A stretch of 64,000 nt of DNA from Neorhizobium galegae bv. orientalis str. HAMBI 540 (GTDB lineage Bacteria > Pseudomonadota > Alphaproteobacteria > Rhizobiales > Rhizobiaceae). Position numbers and translations under genes: made by a program. This document shows positions 54,022-63,223 of this stretch, piece by piece. Numbering within the stretch: the stretch's first letter is position 1; each line of letters opens with the position of its first letter. The notes beneath the pieces were generated by a model, which did not search any database, had not been told where the DNA came from, and was given only the letters and a program-made list of their open reading frames with translations. The stretch is from positions 2,046,001 to 2,110,000 of the forward strand of contig NZ_HG938353.1 in the NCBI RefSeq assembly GCF_000731315.1. Direction: 5' to 3'.

Positions 54022-55487
54022 GCGCGATGATTACACGTCACATCAAGCTCGTGTCCGCCGTCGTGCTCCCTCTCATCGCCGCAGGTTGCGTGACGACGGA
54101 CTATTCGGCCAAAGACGCCGGATTCACGAACGCCTCGTCGAAGAGCAGCGAGGCAACCGGCAAACAGACCGTTTGGGTGCAAAACCGACAGCAGGCTCAG
54201 GCAGTCCGCGACCGCGGGAAGGCGCTGATGGCCAGGAAGACCATCGACGTCGAGACCTCCGTCCAGATCGCTCTCCTGAACAACAAGGGCCTTCAGGCGT
54301 CCTACGCCGATTTGGGCGATAGTGCTGCGGATGCATGGCAGACGCAGCTTTCGGTTTTGCCGACCTTTTCCGTCGGCCTGACCGGAATAGGCACTCCCGG
54401 GCTTGAGGCATATCGTGTTCTTGAAGGTGCCGTCGCCGCCAATATCCTGGCGCTGGCAACCTACGACAAGAACATCAAGCTGGCCGATACACGGTTCCGT
54501 CAGGCCCAGCTCAACGCAGCCATAGCCACGATTTCTCTGGCTGCCGAAACGCGTCGCGCCTGGATCAACGCCGTGGCGGCATGGGAGAATGTCGCCTACC
54601 TCAACCAGGCGAAGGCAGCCGCCGACGCTGCGTCCGAACTTGCCAAGAAGATCGGCGAAGCAGGATCGATGCCGAAGGGGGAACAAGCCCGGGAACACGT
54701 CTTTTATGCGGAGCTGACCGGCGAGACCGCCAAGGCAAGGCTCGAAGCGAAGCTCGCCAAGGAAGAGCTGATCAGGCTGATGGGCCTCTCTGGCTCCGAC
54801 ATCGATTTCCAGATTCCGAACCGCCTTCCGACGCTGCCGAAGACACTGGTCAAACGCGACGACATCGAGGCTGAATCGATTCACAAACGCATGGATCTGC
54901 AGGTCGCCCGCCTGGAGCTTCAGGCAACTGCTCAGTCTTACAAGCTCGAAGATGTCACCCGCATCGTCACCGACATCGAACTCGTCGGCACTTACGAAAA
55001 GGAACGCGAGCGCGACGAGGGCAAGATCCTTTCGGACGTCGCCAAGACTGCCTCGCTGGAGTTCACGATCCCGATCTTTGATTCCGGCCAGGCTCGTTTG
55101 CGAAAGGGTGAGCTCGCCTACATGCGGGCGGCCAATCAGCTGGCGGAACTTGCGGTCAACGCCCGCTCGCAAGCCCGCTCCACCTACCTCGCCTACAAGT
55201 CGAACTACGACATCGCACGCCACTACCGAAACAACGTCCTGCCGTTGCGCAATGCAATCGAGCAGCAGTCCATGCTCACCTATAACGGCATGATCACCAG
55301 CACCTTCGAACTGATCGCCGACAGCCGCGAAAAGATCGACTCCACCATCCTCGCAGTCAACGCCAAGCGCGACTTCTGGCTCGCCGAAGCAAGCCTTGCC
55401 CCCGTCGTCTATGGCGGCGGCACCGGTTCAGCCTCGGCCGAAACCAAGGTCGCTTCGGCTGAAGAAGCGACAAGCGGCGGACATTGA
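54018..55487 (+). CDS. TolC-family outer-membrane lipoprotein
   Basis: The 489-residue protein has a lipobox LPLIAAGC (Cys24) and two long helical regions typical of outer-membrane efflux proteins (for example LADTRFRQAQLNAAIATISLAAETRRAW and ANQLAELAVNARSQARSTYLAY), with SLEFTIPIFDSGQARLRKGE as the conserved strand between repeats. It would form a trimeric channel with a periplasmic tunnel. No RND pump or membrane-fusion protein is encoded here, so its partner is elsewhere, or it acts in copper export in another way. Confidence 0.87.
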   Translation: MSAMITRHIKLVSAVVLPLIAAGCVTTDYSAKDAGFTNASSKSSEATGKQTVWVQNRQQAQAVRDRGKALMARKTIDVETSVQIALLNNKGLQASYADLGDSAADAWQTQLSVLPTFSVGLTGIGTPGLEAYRVLEGAVAANILALATYDKNIKLADTRFRQAQLNAAIATISLAAETRRAWINAVAAWENVAYLNQAKAAADAASELAKKIGEAGSMPKGEQAREHVFYAELTGETAKARLEAKLAKEELIRLMGLSGSDIDFQIPNRLPTLPKTLVKRDDIEAESIHKRMDLQVARLELQATAQSYKLEDVTRIVTDIELVGTYEKERERDEGKILSDVAKTASLEFTIPIFDSGQARLRKGELAYMRAANQLAELAVNARSQARSTYLAYKSNYDIARHYRNNVLPLRNAIEQQSMLTYNGMITSTFELIADSREKIDSTILAVNAKRDFWLAEASLAPVVYGGGTGSASAETKVASAEEATSGGH

Positions 55488-55501
55488 GAAAGGAAACGAG
55501 A

Positions 55502-56860
55502 ATGTTCAACAGAAGACAATTGCTCGGAGCAGGTGCCGCCGGTGCCGCACTCGTCTCCTCCCAGGCCTGGGGACAGACCTCGAACATGGGGCTGCCGGAG
55601 GCGGCGGTCATGGATTCGGCCGCAACCCAGGCGCCGGTTCGGCCATCCGTCGGTCCGGATTATAACCCGGTCGTGACCCTGAACGGATGGACCCTCCCCT
55701 TCCGGATGAACAACGGCGTCAAGGAGTTCCACCTGGTTGCGGAGCCGGTGGAACGCGAGATGGCCGAAGGCATGACGGCCTATCTCTGGGGTTACAACGG
55801 CCAGTCGCCGGGACCGACGATCGAGGCCGTCGAAGGTGATCGCGTTCGTATCTTCGTCACCAACAAGTTGCCGGAGCACACCACGGTCCACTGGCACGGC
55901 ATGATCGTGCCGTCGGGGATGGACGGTGTGGGCGGCCTTTCGCAACCCCACATTCCCGTCGGCAAGACGTTCGTCTACGAGTTCGATCTCGTGAAGTCCG
56001 GCACCTTCATGTACCACCCGCATTCGGACGAGATGGTCCAGATGGCGATGGGCATGATGGGTTTCTTCGTCGTTCATCCCAAGGACCCGAAGTTCATGCC
56101 GGTGGACCGCGACTTCGTCTTCCTGCTCAGCGCCTACGACATCGACCCCGGCACCTATGTGCCGCGCGTCATGGAGATGACCGACTTCAATCTCTGGACC
56201 TGGAACAGCCGCATCTTCCCCGGCATCGATCCGCTGGTGGTCTCGAAGAACGACAAGGTCCGCGTCCGCGTCGGCAACCTGACGATGACCAACCATCCGA
56301 TCCACATGCACGGCTACGATTTCGAGGTGACGTGCACGGACGGCGGCTGGGTCAGACCCGAGGCCCGCTGGCCCGAGGTCAGCATAGACATTCCGGTGGG
56401 CGCCATGCGGGCCTACGAGTTCGATGCGAAATACGTCGGCGATTGGGCGATCCATTGCCACAAGTCGCACCACACGATGAACGCGATGGGACACGAAATC
56501 CCGACGTTCATCGGCGTCGACAAAAGGGAAGTCGCAAAGAAAATCCGACAGTTCCGTCCCGAATACGTCCCCATGGGCACCGCCGGCATGGCGGATATGG
56601 GCGAAATGTCGATGGAGATACCGGAGAACACCGTTCCCATGATGACTGGTTGGGGACCTCACGGCCCCATCGAGATGGGCGGCATGTTCTCGGTGGTGAA
56701 GGTCCGCGAGGGCATCTCGGCGGGCGATTTCACCGATCCGGGTTGGTACGAAAACCCACCCGGTACACAGGCCTGGGAGTGGACGGGAAACCTCCCGGAC
56801 GCGCCCAAGGCCAAAGACGCAAAGACGCAGCCGCCTTCGAAACATTCGAGTCACGGCTGA
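55502..56860 (+). CDS. Tat-exported multicopper oxidase (CopA/CueO-like)
   Basis: The 452-residue protein has a twin-arginine signal (NRRQLLGAGAAGAAL). All four copper motifs are present: HWHGM, YHPHSDEM, HPIHMHGYDF and HCHKSHHTMNAM, including the axial Met. The last about 130 residues hold a Met-rich region (GMADMGEMSMEIPE) that may bind Cu(I). It likely oxidises toxic Cu(I) in the periplasm. It follows the TolC-like gene after 14 bases and has AAAGGA upstream. Confidence 0.93.
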   Translation: MFNRRQLLGAGAAGAALVSSQAWGQTSNMGLPEAAVMDSAATQAPVRPSVGPDYNPVVTLNGWTLPFRMNNGVKEFHLVAEPVEREMAEGMTAYLWGYNGQSPGPTIEAVEGDRVRIFVTNKLPEHTTVHWHGMIVPSGMDGVGGLSQPHIPVGKTFVYEFDLVKSGTFMYHPHSDEMVQMAMGMMGFFVVHPKDPKFMPVDRDFVFLLSAYDIDPGTYVPRVMEMTDFNLWTWNSRIFPGIDPLVVSKNDKVRVRVGNLTMTNHPIHMHGYDFEVTCTDGGWVRPEARWPEVSIDIPVGAMRAYEFDAKYVGDWAIHCHKSHHTMNAMGHEIPTFIGVDKREVAKKIRQFRPEYVPMGTAGMADMGEMSMEIPENTVPMMTGWGPHGPIEMGGMFSVVKVREGISAGDFTDPGWYENPPGTQAWEWTGNLPDAPKAKDAKTQPPSKHSSHG

Positions 56861-56890
56861 TCCAACACTCCCAAGCAAAAGGACATGACC

Positions 56891-57367
56891 ATGAAAACTG
56901 CAATTCTCGGCCTCCTCCTGGCCACCCTCGCAACTCCGGTCCTGGCATCGGGCAGTCACGCGGGCGGCCACGGCGAGATGGCCGCCGGAGAACCTGGAGA
57001 CAAGTCGAAAGTCAGCCAGACGATCCGCATCAGCATGAAGGAGATGCCGGACGGCAAGATGATCTTCACCCCGAATGACTTCAAGGTTCGCAAGGGCCAG
57101 ACCGTCCGCTTCACCATCAAGAACGAAGGCGAGCTCGACCACGAATTCGTCCTCGACCAGGAAGCCAAGGTAATGGAGCACAAGGCGGTCATGGAGAAGT
57201 TCCCAGACATGGAACATGACGATCCGAACGCGATCCGCCTCAAGGCAGGCAAGTCCGGGGATATCGTCTGGAAGTTCACCAATGACGGCGTCTTCAAGAT
57301 CGCCTGCCTCGTTCCCGGCCACTACGACGCCGGAATGCACGGCGATGTCACGGTCGCCGACAAGTAA
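56891..57367 (+). CDS. Cupredoxin-like copper protein
   Basis: The 158-residue protein has a signal peptide (MKTAILGLLLATLATPVLA), a His/Met-rich start of the mature part (SHAGGHGEMAAG) and a cupredoxin fold. Type 1 ligands are His in GELDHEFVL and C-x4-H-x4-M in ACLVPGHYDAGM. ATGs at 56885 and 56891 compete; the second has better AAGGA spacing. It may pass electrons or copper to the oxidase upstream. Confidence 0.9.
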   Translation: MKTAILGLLLATLATPVLASGSHAGGHGEMAAGEPGDKSKVSQTIRISMKEMPDGKMIFTPNDFKVRKGQTVRFTIKNEGELDHEFVLDQEAKVMEHKAVMEKFPDMEHDDPNAIRLKAGKSGDIVWKFTNDGVFKIACLVPGHYDAGMHGDVTVADK

Positions 57368-57388
57368 GCAAGAAGGAAGCAAAAGCCT

Positions 57389-57673
57389 ATGAAAACCGTT
57401 CCCAAACTTGCTGTCGTCGCAGCACTCACCCTCACATCCGCCGGCGGGGCATTCGCTCAGGAATTCACCAAAGGCACCGTCAAGAAGCTCGATACCGGGA
57501 CCAAAAAGGTCACGCTCATCCACGAGGAGCTGAAGGGTCTCGAAATGCCCGCGATGACCATGGTCTTTCAGGTCGGCGACGACACCTTGCTGGCCAAGCT
57601 GAAGGAAGGCGCGAAGGTGCAGTTCGTCGCTGAGCGCGTCAACGGCAAGCTGACGGTCACGCAGGTAAAGTGA
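57389..57673 (+). CDS. CusF-like periplasmic copper-binding protein
   Basis: The 94-residue protein has a signal peptide (to AFA-QEF, about residue 23) and a small OB-fold domain with His in TLIHEELK and MTM in MPAMTMVF. In E. coli CusF the ligands are His, Trp and two Met; the Trp position (NWPEMTM) is Met here (EMPAMTM), so the copper site may have an extra sulfur. It would carry Cu(I) in the periplasm. Confidence 0.88.
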   Translation: MKTVPKLAVVAALTLTSAGGAFAQEFTKGTVKKLDTGTKKVTLIHEELKGLEMPAMTMVFQVGDDTLLAKLKEGAKVQFVAERVNGKLTVTQVK

Positions 57674-57676
57674 CCC

Positions 57677-57707
57677 AAGGCCGCGCTTCCACGGGGAGCG
57701 CGGCCTT
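57677..57707 (+). terminator. GC-rich hairpin ending the copper locus
   Basis: AAGGCCGCGCT and AGCGCGGCCTT form an 11-bp perfect stem four bases after the cusF-like stop. No T-tract follows, but the stem's length and position fit a transcription end. Confidence 0.7.
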
Positions 57708-57904
57708 ACCTCTCGGCAGGCCATATGGAACCACCGCGCCATGGCGCGATCGATTGCACGGGTTAAATCCCACTTGAATAACCGCAAATAGCCGACCAAA
57801 CCTCAATTCCTCCAGGCCAGCGGCAAAAATCGTCGTAACGATCGGATTATCGAAGGCTTTCACGCCGGCCACCCCTTTTCACCGGCGGGCGATGCGCCTA
57901 TATC

Positions 57905-58310
57905 AACGTTGCCGGACTTCGGTCCGGCTATGGCAATAAACGGCCGGTGTAATAAACCTATTGGACCCGGGGGCGGTACCCGGCGCCTCCACCAAAAACC
58001 GGTCGGTCACATTGGGAAACCATGAGGACCGGCTTTTGATGGGGGCGAAATAGGATCGACAAGGGCTTAAAGATCGAACTTTTGCTCGGCATGATACCAC
58101 CGTCATCGGGTCAAAAAGTGTAGTTGCAAACGACAACAACGCTAAGGGTTATGCTCTCGCTGCCTAATGGCGGTGCGGGAAATCCGAACTAAGTCCTTAG
58201 AGGTAGCACTTTAAGGCGGGGTCCGAAGGCACCTGGCAACAGAAGCCTTCACCTTCGCTCCCCAGTCGAATACTATGGAACTGACTCGGATGCTCGTCGG
58301 GGCTTCCCCG
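57905..58310 (+). ncRNA. ssrA: tmRNA, circularly permuted two-piece form
   Basis: The acceptor piece (about 57905-57994) ends CGCCTCC-A-CCA. Its 7 bases (57984-57990) pair with GGGGGCG (58041-58047), the 5' end of the coding piece, giving the alanine-type acceptor stem. The 46 bases between (57995-58040) would be removed. The coding piece carries the tag frame at 58126-58167, from the resume codon GCA: ANDNNAKGYALAA then TAA. tmRNA rescues stalled ribosomes and tags peptides for ClpXP. The acceptor 5' end and coding 3' end are estimates. The sspB gene follows directly. Confidence 0.95.
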
Positions 58311-58373
58311 CACCGGGCCGGCATGGCATAACGCGTCTGACTAAAAGACGAGAGAATGGAAAGACAGGACCGT

Positions 58374-58880
58374 ATGGGGCAGGACCACATCCGTTACGAT
58401 ATTCTGGCGCAGGACGCTTTGCGCGGCGTCATCCGTAAGGTTTTGACCGAGGTTGCGGCCACCGGCCGTCTGCCGGGCGAACATCATTTCTTCATCACCT
58501 TCCTGACCGGCGCCCCGGGCGTGCGCATCTCGCAGCACCTCAAGGCGAAATATGCCGAACAGATGACCATTGTCGTCCAGCACCAGTTCTGGGACCTCAA
58601 GGTCTCCGAAACCCAGTTCGAAGTGGGCCTTTCCTTCTCCGACACGCCGGAACGCCTGGTCGTTCCCTTCAATGCCATTCGCGGCTTCTACGATCCGTCG
58701 GTGAATTTCGAACTCGAATTCGAGGTACCGCTCGCCGACGAGGACGAAAACACCACCGCCGAAATCACGGCCATCCCCGTCGAAGCCGTTTCCAAGTCCA
58801 CCGATACCGAAGCCAAGCCCGGCGAAGAGAAGAAGCCCGGCTCCGTCATCTCGCTCGATTCCTTCCGCAAGAAGCAGTAA
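58374..58880 (+). CDS. sspB: SspB, ClpXP adaptor for ssrA-tagged proteins
   Basis: The 168-residue protein has the alphaproteobacterial SspB substrate-binding domain (YDILAQDALRGVIRKVLTEVA, GEHHFFITFLTGAPGVRIS, VVQHQFWDLKV, FNAIRGFYDPSVNFELEFE) and a variable C-terminus with a terminal RKKQ-type ClpX-contact tail. It hands tagged proteins to ClpX. I start at the ATG at 58374, giving MGQDHIRYD with CAGGA upstream; an ATG at 58356 is less likely. It lies directly after ssrA. Confidence 0.94.
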   Translation: MGQDHIRYDILAQDALRGVIRKVLTEVAATGRLPGEHHFFITFLTGAPGVRISQHLKAKYAEQMTIVVQHQFWDLKVSETQFEVGLSFSDTPERLVVPFNAIRGFYDPSVNFELEFEVPLADEDENTTAEITAIPVEAVSKSTDTEAKPGEEKKPGSVISLDSFRKKQ

Positions 58881-58901
58881 GCGCCGGGAGGCGCGTCAGC
58901 C

Positions 58902-59096
58902 ATGAGCGCCGAAATCGTCAACCTTCGCCAGTTCCGCAAAGCTAAGGAACGCCGCGAAAAGGAAAAGGAGGCGGAACAGAACCGCCTCACCTTCGGCCGT
59001 ACCAAGGCCGAAAAATCGCTGACCAAGGCACGCAACGACAAGGCGGAGAAGGGGCTCGAGCAGGGCCACCTGGAAAAGCCCGGCAAGGACGACTGA
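58902..59096 (+). CDS. DUF4169 family small protein
   Basis: The 64-residue, highly charged protein begins EIVNLRQFRKAKERREKEKEA and has NRLTFGRTKAEKSLTKARND, the typical pattern of DUF4169. It lies 21 nt after sspB with AGGCGCG upstream and is probably cotranscribed. Function unknown. Confidence 0.88.
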   Translation: MSAEIVNLRQFRKAKERREKEKEAEQNRLTFGRTKAEKSLTKARNDKAEKGLEQGHLEKPGKDD

Positions 59097-59210
59097 GTTT
59101 CCGTCCGGTGCATATTAATGATCCGCTAACCAGGCTTGCGCCGATCGGCTTGACGCCGGAAGTACCACAGTCTGAATAAGCGAGCTTGTTCAGAAGGTCC
59201 GGAGAGTTTC

Positions 59211-59420
59211 GTGATCCGCAAACATTCCGCGACCCTTCACGGTCATCGCACCAGTTTTTCGCTCGAAGACGAATTCTGGCTCGAGCTGAAAGCGATCGCC
59301 GCAAAACGCGATATCAGCCTGGCCACCCTGATCGCCGAGATCGACGATCAACGAGGTGCCGACAGCAATCTCTCGTCTGCGTTGCGCGTCCATGTCCTGA
59401 CGTGGCTCAAATCCTCCTAG
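59211..59420 (+). CDS. Ribbon-helix-helix domain protein
   Basis: The 69-residue protein reads HRTSFSLEDEFWLELKAIA followed by ISLATLIAEIDDQRG and ALRVHVLTWLK, an RHH_4-type domain common in rhizobia. The start is GTG at 59211. It is the third small gene after sspB and may be a DNA-binding regulator. Targets unknown. Confidence 0.88.
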   Translation: MIRKHSATLHGHRTSFSLEDEFWLELKAIAAKRDISLATLIAEIDDQRGADSNLSSALRVHVLTWLKSS

Positions 59421-59440
59421 ACCCGAACGCGCGGCGGCAG

Positions 59441-62400
59441 CTATCGCTGCACCCCCGGCAGGCTCGGTATGTTGGGCGTGCCCGCGGACGGAAGGCTCGG
59501 GAAGTTCTGACGGATTGCGTCGTCGGTGGGCGGCACGATGAGCTGCGGCGGCTGGCTGATCTGACGCTGACGCATTTCTTCCGCCGCTCGGGCCGCCGCC
59601 TCCACGCCCTGGCGCTGGCGTTCCGCTTCGGCGGCCTGCTGGCGAGTGCGCTCTTCAGCCGCCGCCTTTTCGCGAGCCGCCTGCCGCTCGATTGCCTGAA
59701 AATTATAAAGCGCCACCTCGCGACGAAGGCGCTGCTTTTCCAGAACACTCGCCTGCAGGGTTTCCACACGCCGCCGCTGCTGCTCGAAGGCGCGTTGCGA
59801 CAGGAAATTGGCCATCGCCGCAATATCGATCCGCTCGGTGGGCGCGGCAAGATCTCCCGAATAATCGAGCCGGATTGTCGGATCGCCGCCGGCCAGCGCC
59901 TCGTCGCCGGCATCGTAGGTGATCGCCAGGTTCGCGCTCAGGCGGTCGTCGAGCAGATCGAAGCGCCCCTCGCCCGACAGTTTTGTCGTGCCGACGGCGG
60001 CTGCAATATTCTGCGCCCGCGCTTCGCCCGCCGTGATCGTCACCGGAACGGTGACGTTGCCGATCGCCGCATTTCCCTGATGCAGCAGGCTGGAAACGAT
60101 CGGCCGGACCCTCGCTTCCGTGATTTCTCCGCCGAGCTTGTCCACCCCGGCCATCAGGGGCTTCATCGCATCGGGATTGATGCCGGCGACGGTCAGGCCC
60201 TTCAGCCGCAATTCGGCCGAGCCGCTCGTGGCACCCAAGAGCTCGGCCAAGGTCTTGCCGGTCGATTCGGCGGACATGTTGAAATCCAGCTTTCCGCCGG
60301 CAACCGGCTTTCCGCCTTTCGTCCAGATGAGCGGCGCAAGATCGGCGTTCTCAGCCGAAAGCCGGGCCTGCAGAAGTCCCGTTCCGTCACCGTTCGACAT
60401 CAGCAGCCGGCCGGCGAGCCGGCCGCCCTGCCAGTTGCCAACACCATTCTCGATGGTGATGCCGCCGCTGCGATGCGTCACGCGGGCCGAAAAATCGCCG
60501 ATATTGCCGAACGCGCCCGTGTAGAACGTGCGCGCCTTGACGTCGAGAGCGACATCCGCGCCGTAAAAGACCGGCGGAGCGAAGGGTTTTGAAGAAAACG
60601 CACCGCTTTTCGGATCGCTGACCGGCCCGTAGATCGCCTCCCCTAGCCAGGCGAGATCGAGGTTGTCGAGGCTGAGCGAGCCCGTCGCCGGCATGCCCGG
60701 CGCCTTGCGATCGACGGCGATATCGCCGCTGATCACGTTGCCGTCCGCCGCACCGCTGAGCGCTGCAATCTTGACCGCCTCCGGCGTCATGCTGACATCC
60801 GCATCGAGCGTGATCGGCAGGCCGGTCCCGAATTGCGGCAGCGCGATACCGTTCATCAGCAGGTAGGGTTCCAGATCGGCGCTCCGCAGCGTCACGTGAC
60901 CGCTACCCTCCCCAAAACCGTCGCTGCCGATCCGCATGTCGCCCTTGACGTCCAGCGAGGTCTTTGCGGTTGTGAACGACAGCGCGGTCTTTGCCGTGGC
61001 ACCCGGCCCCTGATGGACGTTGAGCAGCAGTTCGCCGGTGCCGTCCCCTTCGAAAGGCAGGGGATCGAGACCCGCCTGGCCGAGAAGAACCATCGGGTCG
61101 GAATTGTCGAGCGAGGCGACCAGCGTCATGTCGGGGTCGCTCGTCAGGTCGAACAGGCCGGGAAGCTTGAGGTCGGCATTGACCGCGCTGCCGTTCGTCT
61201 TGCCCTTGAGAACGATCTCCACCCCGTTCGAGCTTCCGCCGACCGTAAAGTTTGCACCGAGATCCGTGTTGGCGAACCAGGCGCCGTTTGCGGCAAGCCG
61301 GGCCAGAGCCGGATGCGGAGGCAGGCGGTCGCGCAGCATGGTCAGGAAGGCCGTCGGATCGCCGGAACGCAGCGACAGGCTGCCGGTGCCAGAATAGGCA
61401 AGCAGCGAGCCTTCGACGCGGCCTCGTGCCGATATCGTCGCCCCTTCGATATTGCCGACCGTCAGGCGCTCCAGCGAGAGCGCTCCGCCAGCCACGGTGA
61501 AAGCGGTATCAACATTGTTGGCGGCAACCCCGAAGGCGGTGAACCGGTCCGCCTTCAGCGTCGCCGCGACGCGATGGTCCAGCACATCCTGGCCCGCATC
61601 GTCGCCGGTCAACAGCGAGGCAAGCGCCCGCATGGCGTCGATATCGATCTCGTTGCCGGCAAGGCTCAGCGACAGGTTCGGCGTCTGCCCCTGGGTCGAT
61701 TGGCGTTCCAGACGACCCTTGAGCGTCGCAGGCCCTATCGCCAGTTCGAGATTGTCGAACCGTTGCAGGTCGGGTGTAAGATTGACCTTCGCCGAGAAGC
61801 CGGCTGACCGGAGCTGGCGCAGTTCGGGTGCCACCCGTCCGGAAAGCCAGTCGGAAAGGCCGGACGGCTGGCTGGAAGCGACCAGCATATCGCCGACGAA
61901 GGACGTCCGGTCGCGAAGCACGAGGCTGCCCTTCGCCTCCAGCTGCGTGCGGCCCGGCAGGGTCGCCACGACGTTGTCCACCGTCCAGCCGCGGCCCGCC
62001 GGCCGTATGTCGAGCCTGATGTCGCGGATGGTCGTATCGTTGGCGACGATCGCCGGCAGCCTCAGGCTGGCGCGGCCGGGCACCTGCGGAATAGGGATAG
62101 ACGCCGCCAGCCGGATGAAATTGTTAATGCGGCGCTGCGCCGAGGCGGCGGCATCGCGACCGGTCTTGGCCCGCGCGCCGTCGCCCAGCCGGTTGACGTC
62201 GATCTGCTGGCCGTCGGCGGTCAGCAGGAATTCAGGCTTGGTGCCAGTATCGAGCGTCGCCTCACCGGTCACCACGTATGGATTGTCGCTCGCCCCGACT
62301 TCCAGCCGGTATTGCGGAATACGGATGCGCTCATTGGTGACTTCGAAACCACCCTTCAAGCGCGGTCCGGGCGGTGGCGGCGTCACCGGTTCGGTCTCGT

Positions 62401-63148
62401 CCTCCTCCTGCAGGAAATCGAGCGTGAAGTTGCCGTTATAGGCAGGCCTGTTGTCGGCAACGGTAAGCTCGCCGTCGAGATTGATCTCGACGGGCTGTGC
62501 ATCCGGCCAGAGCCTGAGGCGCAGCGGCATACGCTTGCCCTCGGCATCCGCCGTGCCGCTCGCCAGGTTGAACCGGGTCTCGTAACCGTCGAGCGTCGCA
62601 TTGCCCTCACCGCGCCAGGGGCCGCGCAGCGAACCTGCGGAAAAGTCGCCGACAAAACCGGTGATCTGCCGCGACTGGCCGGACTGTTCGTCGATCAGGT
62701 CAATCTCGCCGCCGGTGACATGCACGTCCTCAATGACGACGGTATGAGCCGGGATCGCGGCGCGGCTGCCGCGCATCCAGTCGAGCGTGCCGTCCTTCAG
62801 CAGCCGGACCCGCGCCTTCGGCTGCTCGATGCGCATGTCGAAGATCCGCGCCTCGCCGGAGAGGAAGGGCGCAAGCTCCATATCCATCGAGAATTGCGCG
62901 ATCTGCACCAAAGGCTGGCCATCCGTATCGGCCCCCACCCTTACGTCGTGCAGGGTGACTGAGGGAAACGGCAGTATACGCGCGTCAACATTGCCGTGGA
63001 CGGTGACCTTTTTGCCGAGGATGCGGCTTGCCTGTTCCTCGAAGCTTACCCGCAGGCTCGCCCAGTCGACGAACAACGGAGCGAGCAGCGCCGTAAACAG
63101 CGCCACCACCACCAATCCGCCGAATGCCAACAGGATGCGTCCGAGCAC
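59441..63148 (-). CDS. AsmA-family protein, very large
   Basis: The 1235-residue protein has a single N-terminal membrane segment (AFGGLVVVALFTALLAPLFVDW), the AsmA N-terminal region (ASRILGKKVTVHGNVDARILPFPSVTLHDVRVG), a very long beta-rich periplasmic part, and the AsmA C-terminal-like region (AELLGATSGSAELRLKGLTVAGINPDAM). It ends in a Gln/Arg/Glu-rich coiled coil of about 80 residues followed by a Pro-rich tail. AsmA-like proteins form long grooves thought to carry phospholipids between membranes. It is not in an operon. Confidence 0.93.
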   Translation of the reverse strand: MLGRILLAFGGLVVVALFTALLAPLFVDWASLRVSFEEQASRILGKKVTVHGNVDARILPFPSVTLHDVRVGADTDGQPLVQIAQFSMDMELAPFLSGEARIFDMRIEQPKARVRLLKDGTLDWMRGSRAAIPAHTVVIEDVHVTGGEIDLIDEQSGQSRQITGFVGDFSAGSLRGPWRGEGNATLDGYETRFNLASGTADAEGKRMPLRLRLWPDAQPVEINLDGELTVADNRPAYNGNFTLDFLQEEDETEPVTPPPPGPRLKGGFEVTNERIRIPQYRLEVGASDNPYVVTGEATLDTGTKPEFLLTADGQQIDVNRLGDGARAKTGRDAAASAQRRINNFIRLAASIPIPQVPGRASLRLPAIVANDTTIRDIRLDIRPAGRGWTVDNVVATLPGRTQLEAKGSLVLRDRTSFVGDMLVASSQPSGLSDWLSGRVAPELRQLRSAGFSAKVNLTPDLQRFDNLELAIGPATLKGRLERQSTQGQTPNLSLSLAGNEIDIDAMRALASLLTGDDAGQDVLDHRVAATLKADRFTAFGVAANNVDTAFTVAGGALSLERLTVGNIEGATISARGRVEGSLLAYSGTGSLSLRSGDPTAFLTMLRDRLPPHPALARLAANGAWFANTDLGANFTVGGSSNGVEIVLKGKTNGSAVNADLKLPGLFDLTSDPDMTLVASLDNSDPMVLLGQAGLDPLPFEGDGTGELLLNVHQGPGATAKTALSFTTAKTSLDVKGDMRIGSDGFGEGSGHVTLRSADLEPYLLMNGIALPQFGTGLPITLDADVSMTPEAVKIAALSGAADGNVISGDIAVDRKAPGMPATGSLSLDNLDLAWLGEAIYGPVSDPKSGAFSSKPFAPPVFYGADVALDVKARTFYTGAFGNIGDFSARVTHRSGGITIENGVGNWQGGRLAGRLLMSNGDGTGLLQARLSAENADLAPLIWTKGGKPVAGGKLDFNMSAESTGKTLAELLGATSGSAELRLKGLTVAGINPDAMKPLMAGVDKLGGEITEARVRPIVSSLLHQGNAAIGNVTVPVTITAGEARAQNIAAAVGTTKLSGEGRFDLLDDRLSANLAITYDAGDEALAGGDPTIRLDYSGDLAAPTERIDIAAMANFLSQRAFEQQRRRVETLQASVLEKQRLRREVALYNFQAIERQAAREKAAAEERTRQQAAEAERQRQGVEAAARAAEEMRQRQISQPPQLIVPPTDDAIRQNFPSLPSAGTPNIPSLPGVQR

Positions 63149-63223
63149 GGTATCCGTCTCCCTGATCTTGCTAAGAGACTAGTTCTATTGGGTTCGCAGG
63201 CAAGTCAAGCTTGCGGGAGCATC

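Noticed and set aside
55409..57799. 796-codon open frame on the minus strand
   Set aside because: It covers the oxidase, cupredoxin and CusF genes in reverse. High GC leaves few stops; composition is His/Arg/Asp-rich mirror of real genes.
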